Positions 59,090-64,000 of a stretch of DNA of 64,000 nt are shown piece by piece. A program made the translations under genes and the position numbers. Each line of letters opens with the position of its first letter. Positions within the stretch are counted from its first letter, which is position 1. Origin of the DNA: Phytophthora quininea (lineage: Eukaryota > Oomycota > Peronosporomycetes > Peronosporales > Peronosporaceae); NCBI GenBank assembly GCA_011947345.1, contig JAAVTG010000092.1:62001-126000 (forward strand), in the 5' to 3' direction. Under the pieces are notes generated by a model. The model was not told the origin of the DNA and searched no databases. It was given only the letters and a program-made list of their open reading frames with translations.

Positions 59090-61343
59090 ATGGACCAGCA
59101 CACACTCGAACAGGAGCTGGGCCACCTGCACCTGGACGGCCCACTGGACCCAGGCTTCTCGCCGCTGCTCCACGCGGACGTCATCGCCGCCGCCGCCGCC
59201 GCCAAAGCGTCGGACGTGGACAACGATGACGCGCCCAGCCCCGACGAGGACGAGAGCGAGGCCACGCACCACGAGGGCCGTTTGAAGGCCTCGATTCTGG
59301 AGAAGGTGGCGACGGAAAAGAGACTGCGCCGCCTGTCGGAGGTGAATCTCGAGACGTCGGATCCCGGCCAGGACGAGTCTGCCGACCTGTTCGAGACGCT
59401 GCCGGAGCCCTACGGCCAGCTGTCCACGTATCAGCGCATCCAGATCACATCCGCCCCTGGCGAGGTGGACCGAGAGACCAAAGAGGTATGCGAGCTCATC
59501 CGCAAGTGTCTGGAGCTGCGCAAGAAGTGGATCACCGTCAACGAGGTGCAGACGCCGCCGGTCCACGCAGTTCCGACAAGTCCTCGGTCGACTGGAGCTG
59601 CCGCTAAGATGCGACACAGAGAGGAGATCCCATACGAACCATTTACTAGTAAAGCTCCAGAGACCACTCAACACCACTTTGAAATGAAGGACGGAGTGGT
59701 GCAAGTGTTCGCCAGCAAAGAGAGTGAGCAGCCAATCAGCCAGGTCGGCTCCATGCAGGAGTACTACGACGACCTGTTCGAGATCAAGCGCATCATCAAC
59801 TTTGGACCGGTTAAGACGCTCGCGTTCAAGCGACTGCAGCTACTGGAAGCTCGCTTCAACCTGCACACGCTGCTGAACTCCGAGAGGGAGCTGGTGGCGC
59901 AGAAGGCCGTCCCGCACCGCGACTTTTACAACGTGCGGAAGGTGGACACCCATATCCACCACTCAGCCTGCATGAACCAGAAGCATCTGCTGCGATTCAT
60001 CAAGTCGAGGCTGCGCAACTCACCCGGCGAGATCGTGATCTTCCGTGATGGTCGATTCATGACACTGAGCGAGGTCTTCCGGTCGCTGAACCTCACGGGG
60101 TACGACCTCAGTGTGGACACGCTCGACATGCACGCTAGCAACACGTTCCACCGCTTCGACCGCTTCAATCTCAAGTACAATCCGGCCGGACAGAGTCGTC
60201 TGAGAGAAATCTTTCTCAAGACTGACAACCTGATCGCCGGAAAGTATCTGGCTGAGATCACTAAGGAGGTCATCTCGGACTTGCACGCCAGCAAGTACCA
60301 GCTCGTGGAGTGGCGCGTGTCCATCTACGGCCGCAAGCGCTCGGAATGGGACAAACTGGGTCGCTGGATGTACGTCAACAAGCTCGCGTCCCCGCACGTG
60401 CGCTGGATGGTGCAGATCCCGCGTCTGTACTTCCTCTACAAGAAGCTTGGCGAGGTGGACAACTTCCAGCAGATGCTAGACTACATTTTCCTACCGCTGT
60501 TTGAAGTCACTCGTGACCCGTCCAGCAATTTGCCTCTGCACTACTTCCTCGAGACGATGGTGGGCTTCGACTGCGTGGACGACGAAAGTAAGGCCGAGCC
60601 ATTCCGTGCTGAACGCGGCAAGAAGTTGCCAAAGCCCGAGGAGTGGACCCAGGAAGCCAACCCGCCATACGACTACTGGTGCTACTACTTGTACGCTAAC
60701 ATTGCTGCGCTGAATGAGTTTCGTCGCCAGAAGGGCCTGCGCACGTTCTCGTTCCGCCCTCACTCGGGCGAAGCTGGCGATCCTGAGCACTTAGCGGCTG
60801 CTTACTTGACCGCTAATGGCATCAACCACGGCATCACTCTGCGCAAGTCCGTGGGCCTGCAGTACCTGTACTACCTGACGCAGATTGGCATCGCCATGTC
60901 GCCTCTGAGCAACAACCGCCTCTTCCTCGCCTACCACCGCAACCCGTTCCCGATCTACCACGCTCGTGGCTTGAACGTCTCCCTCAGTACGGACGATCCG
61001 GTTATGCTGCACTACACCAAGGACGCACTGCTAGAAGAGTACTCGGTGGCCGTGCAGGTGTGGAAGCTCACCTCCACCGATATGTGCGAGATCGCTCGCA
61101 ACTCGGTGCTGCAGTCTGGCTTCGAGCACAAATTCAAAGAGCACTATCTGGGCCACAAGTACACGCTCCCCGGTTCTCGCGGCAACGGTACGTTCTTGCT
61201 TGCTGTCTGCGCTTTGTTTTCCTGCACGGTTGCTAATATTGCTTTTACTTTTTGTAGATATTCGCATGACCAACGTGCCGGACATTCGCGTCGACTACCG
61301 CCACGAGACGCTGCAGGGCGAGCTGGCGTTCATCCAGACATAA
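59090..61343 (+). CDS. AMPD: AMP deaminase
   Basis: Converts AMP to IMP plus ammonia in the purine nucleotide cycle (cytosol). Two exons, 59090-61187 and 61258-61343 (70-bp intron), give 727 residues. Zinc/catalytic motifs are KVDTHIHHSACMNQKHLL (about residue 285), HSGEAGDPEHLAAAYL and the signature SLSTDDPVMLHYTKDALLEE (about residue 630). The substrate-binding core is complete. The N-terminal 100 residues are acidic and variable, as usual. It has no frame errors. It sits between RXLR effector copies but is itself a conserved housekeeping gene. Confidence 0.95.
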
Positions 61344-61568
61344 AGCGCGCCTTGGCGTGGCGAATTTTCCGCTGGTTAAAGCCACAGTTTGTAACACAGA
61401 TATCATGACGATCGTTCAGATCCCGCCTACCCACGCTTTCCCTTGTGCCAAACAACGAAGTCTGTGCGACTCCCATGCCATGATCTTCGATTCCCCATCC
61501 AATGAGCGGCAAAACGTGATGGAGACGCTTCTTGGCCAGAATTCGCAATTCACTGCTAAAGTGTAGCA

Positions 61569-62285
61569 ATGGCCTGGCGGAGTCTTCTTGTGATGATACT
61601 GGCCACCATTTTTGCGGTTGGCGAGGCCAATGCTGACCTGGGTCGCAACGGCAAAAGACTGCTCCGGGTCGACAATCTGGATGAAGAAAGAGGTTTAATA
61701 TCCGCCTTGGCATCGATCAAAGATGCGACCAAGAAGGCCTCAAAATCTGTGGGACAGTCGATCAGGACGCAGTACTGGGTCGAGGTTGGGAAAACCGACG
61801 AGCAAGTCAAGAAGGCGTTGAAAATCGACAAACTATCGGGAGCCGCACTCACAGGCAACAAAAACTACAAGATATACCAGCAGTTCATGTACAAGCAGGT
61901 GGGGAGCACGATGGACAACTTGGTAAAGCAGGGCACCTCAACATACAAGGTCTGGGAATCTCTAGGCCTGTCCAGATTCCCAATGGCGACGGTAAAGTCG
62001 ACTAACGAGTACAAGCTCTACGCGCGCTACGTCAACAAATACGACGATGAGATCATAGCGTGGAAAAACAGCGTATTCGAGCCCAAGATCCATTACGGCT
62101 CGAAATCGGCTAAAGAGTTGGAGATGAAGACGGAGATTTGGGCTGAAGCAGGACGGAAGAGGTGGTACGCGAAGGAAATGCTGGGGCTGGATGGCCTGCG
62201 TGAAAATGTGCTCACAAGTGCTACGAACTACAAATTCCTCGAGCGTTTTGATGACCTAGCACGTGCAAAGAAGGCCAAGAAGTAA
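61569..62285 (+). CDS. RXLR-dEER secreted effector (intact)
   Basis: 238 residues from ATG 61569. Signal peptide 1 to about 20 (MAWRSLLVMILATIFAVGEA), RLLR at 30-33 and DEER at 38-41. The C-terminal domain is a clear paralogue of the effector at 56968-57771: YWVEVGKTDEQVKKALKIDK, then RYVNKYDDEI, FEPKIHYGSKS and IWAEAGRKRWYAKEMLGLDG. It ends in a lysine-rich tail. Expected to be secreted and to enter plant cells. Target unknown. A start-site-like CGCAATTCACT lies 15 bp upstream. Confidence 0.92.
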   Translation: MAWRSLLVMILATIFAVGEANADLGRNGKRLLRVDNLDEERGLISALASIKDATKKASKSVGQSIRTQYWVEVGKTDEQVKKALKIDKLSGAALTGNKNYKIYQQFMYKQVGSTMDNLVKQGTSTYKVWESLGLSRFPMATVKSTNEYKLYARYVNKYDDEIIAWKNSVFEPKIHYGSKSAKELEMKTEIWAEAGRKRWYAKEMLGLDGLRENVLTSATNYKFLERFDDLARAKKAKK

Positions 62286-62740
62286 GCTTTTTTCAGTGGG
62301 GTAATAACGCTGATGGGATCGTTGCGGTGGTACAATGAAGTGTTTCGCGTCGGGCCCGTGTCCATCCTTTTGGTTGTCGGGGGCCGCAACTCGATGCTCG
62401 ACAACTATCCCCGCAGTTTGTGACCTTCCCGTGAGCACTCAACTAAAGCTTACACACGTATTTTGAAGTACCCTATTCAATAACGAGATTAAGGGGCAAC
62501 TACGCTAAAGGCCATTTCTGCATTCGACGGTCGTGGCTACAAGGATGGCAACTAGTTCATAAGTATCGACGACGCGCTCTGCTCTTCTGATTACCCGGCC
62601 ACCGGGTCGGCACGGTCGAGGGGAAAACAACTTTGGTGTGCATCGCATCTAGGCTATTAGGGATTAATTTGGGTATCAGACAGTCGAAGAAGATGAAGAG
62701 CTTCTGCAGCAAGTGTGAGCATTGCCACGCTCCGACTTCA
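62286..62740. other. Intergenic, no gene recognised
   Basis: No conserved coding was seen. It holds the effector 3' UTR. Confidence 0.4.
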
Positions 62741-62950
62741 TCATGCTGGTGCTGGACCTGCCGAAGAAGACGTACAGCGGCAAGATCATGCGTCGTGCAG
62801 TTAGAATTGTTCGCGCGGTTAGTAATGCCAACCAAATTCGGCACCCTCGGGCGAAGCTGGCGATCCTGAGCACTTAGCGGCTGCTTACTTGACTGCTAAC
62901 GGCATCAACCACAGAGAATGCCGCAAATCCGTGCGTCGATCAAAACGCAG
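62741..62950 (+). pseudogene. Chimeric gene scraps: acetyl-CoA-synthetase-like end joined to AMPD piece
   Basis: Plus-strand 62755-62800 reads DLPKKTYSGKIMRRAVR, the SGKIMRR box near the C-terminus of acyl/acetyl-CoA synthetases. From about 62845 to 62940 the DNA matches AMPD exon 1 at 60765-60858 (CGAAGCTGGCGATCCTGAGC and onward) with few changes. Neither piece can work alone. Confidence 0.75.
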
Positions 62951-63182
62951 CACGGAATCAAAGTTTGGACGCCATAATGATTAAAGCTAAGCATTTCTGT
63001 ACCTCGATATGGCAACGTTCATTCGATGGATACTACAGACACGAAGAACGAAAGTCTTCGGTGTAAACAAATTTGCTGCGAGCGATGTCGTTTTGCGTGC
63101 TCTTAGTCCTGGGCCATTTTCTTTCGTTGGCAATTCGCAATCCACTCACTCATACCTCAAGATCAAGTTCAATCAATAAACG

Positions 63183-63634
63183 AGTGGCAAGGCATTTTTC
63201 CTGGTGCTACTAGCCATTTTCCTTCTTAGGGATGCCCTCGCGACGACCACGGAACAGGACAACCCAAAAATGATGTCAACAATTCGCCCCGTCAACTCCA
63301 ATCGCAGCGACGAAGAAAGAGGTTTCCTATCCGCTTTGAAAGATGCGACCAAGAAGGTGTCGAAATCCGTGGGAAATTCCGTCAAGACCCAATACTGGAT
63401 CTCGGGAAGTCCGGTGAGCAAGTCAAAAAGGCGTTGAAGGTTGACGGACTATCGGGAGCCGCACTCAAGAACCACAAGAACCACAAGACGTACCAGAATT
63501 TCTTGCACAGGCAGAAAGGACGGGAGCTGGACGACTTGCTGCAACAAAGTGCCTCGACGGACTTGGTCTGGAAAAAGTATCGTTTTTCTGGGGACATTCT
63601 AAAATCGACCAGTTGGCGAAAAAGCCGAAGGTAA
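63183..63634 (+). pseudogene. Decayed RXLR effector copy
   Basis: The family's signal-like start is present (AFFLVLLAIFLLRDALA) but no ATG precedes it; GTG stands where the start is expected. The acidic DEER is intact, the RXLR is not. A one-base shift near 63410 separates the first module (KTQYW) from its continuation (ALKVDGLSG, NHKNHKTYQNF). It stops at 63634 without the second module. Confidence 0.75.
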
Positions 63635-63938
63635 GCGAGCGTTTCCTGAGCACACAGGAAATCAAATGCGTTTATTCTACCACCTTTTAGCTGGCTGGGC
63701 TTCGTCGCCACTGCAAACAGGAAAATCGCTGCAGAGCGATCGGTCTCTTGATAAGCATTGAGGAATCACCTATGGCTGAATCAAACCCTCCGGCAAATTT
63801 CACCAACCACATCACGAGTGATCCGATAAAATGTCCCGAGGGATTGTGTGCAATGACAAAAAGTAATCTTGCCAGTTCACTTGAATTGCCCCACCCAGTT
63901 CAGTCCACGATTCACTCGTTCTTTGACACTAACAATTT

Positions 63939-64000
63939 ATGGACTGGCGGAGTCTCCTTGTGGCGATACTGGCCACACTTGTTGCTGTTGATGCTGGTTT
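63939..64000 (+). CDS. Start of another RXLR-family effector (cut by window edge)
   Basis: ATG 63939 opens MDWRSLLVAILATLVAVDAG, a signal peptide nearly identical to that of the intact effector at 61569. CACGATTCACTCG lies about 25 bp upstream. Whether the gene is intact cannot be seen. Confidence 0.7.
   Translation, partial: MDWRSLLVAILATLVAVDAG

Overview
The window is nuclear DNA of an oomycete, most likely Phytophthora. The evidence is a cluster of secreted RXLR-dEER effector genes, very short GT-AG introns (about 46-80 bp), a flagellar gene, and Ty3/Gypsy elements carrying two RNase H modules and a chromodomain. Everything is read from sequence alone. Species and database matches were not checked.

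Positions 1 to about 27,200 are a nested transposon block. A minus-strand Gypsy element (1-3438, continuing past the left edge) has landed in the left LTR of a second minus-strand Gypsy element (3439 to about 16,226). That second element has a 1.24-kb stretch of its pol gene inverted in place, carries a 4-kb gene on the strand opposite pol, and is saturated with a 9-base motif (TCGCYRAGT). Next come a Mutator-like transposase fused to an Ulp1 protease (17,116-21,743, minus), a pogo/Tigger transposase (22,869-25,458, minus) and a second pogo transposase (25,749-27,179, plus). A 0.9-kb element with 4-bp target duplications interrupts three of these hosts, and a 294-bp element interrupts one. Removing the three insertions that lie inside transposase genes rejoins the reading frames.

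Positions 27,500 to 56,050 are gene-dense and conserved: EED/ESC (PRC2), a kinesin-14, a DRC12/CCDC153-like axonemal protein, a DXD glycosyltransferase followed at once by a TTAA-flanked MITE, a Myb/SANT-like protein, LTR debris, UPF3, RAB28, a PD-(D/E)XK nuclease, a small membrane protein, a Dicer-like RNase III, a SERCA-type Ca2+-ATPase, a putative zinc-binding protein and ARP2. Two chromatin/RNA-silencing genes (EED and DCL) therefore lie 15 kb apart, next to a silencing-target-rich block.

Positions 56,200 to 64,000 are an effector locus. Two intact RXLR genes, one cut by the window edge, and several decayed copies surround an intact AMP deaminase gene. Scraps of an acetyl-CoA-synthetase-like gene and of the AMP deaminase itself lie further on.

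Most conserved genes here carry single-base frame breaks, nearly all inside homopolymer runs. I read these as assembly undercalls, not gene death, and the coordinates of such genes span the whole locus.
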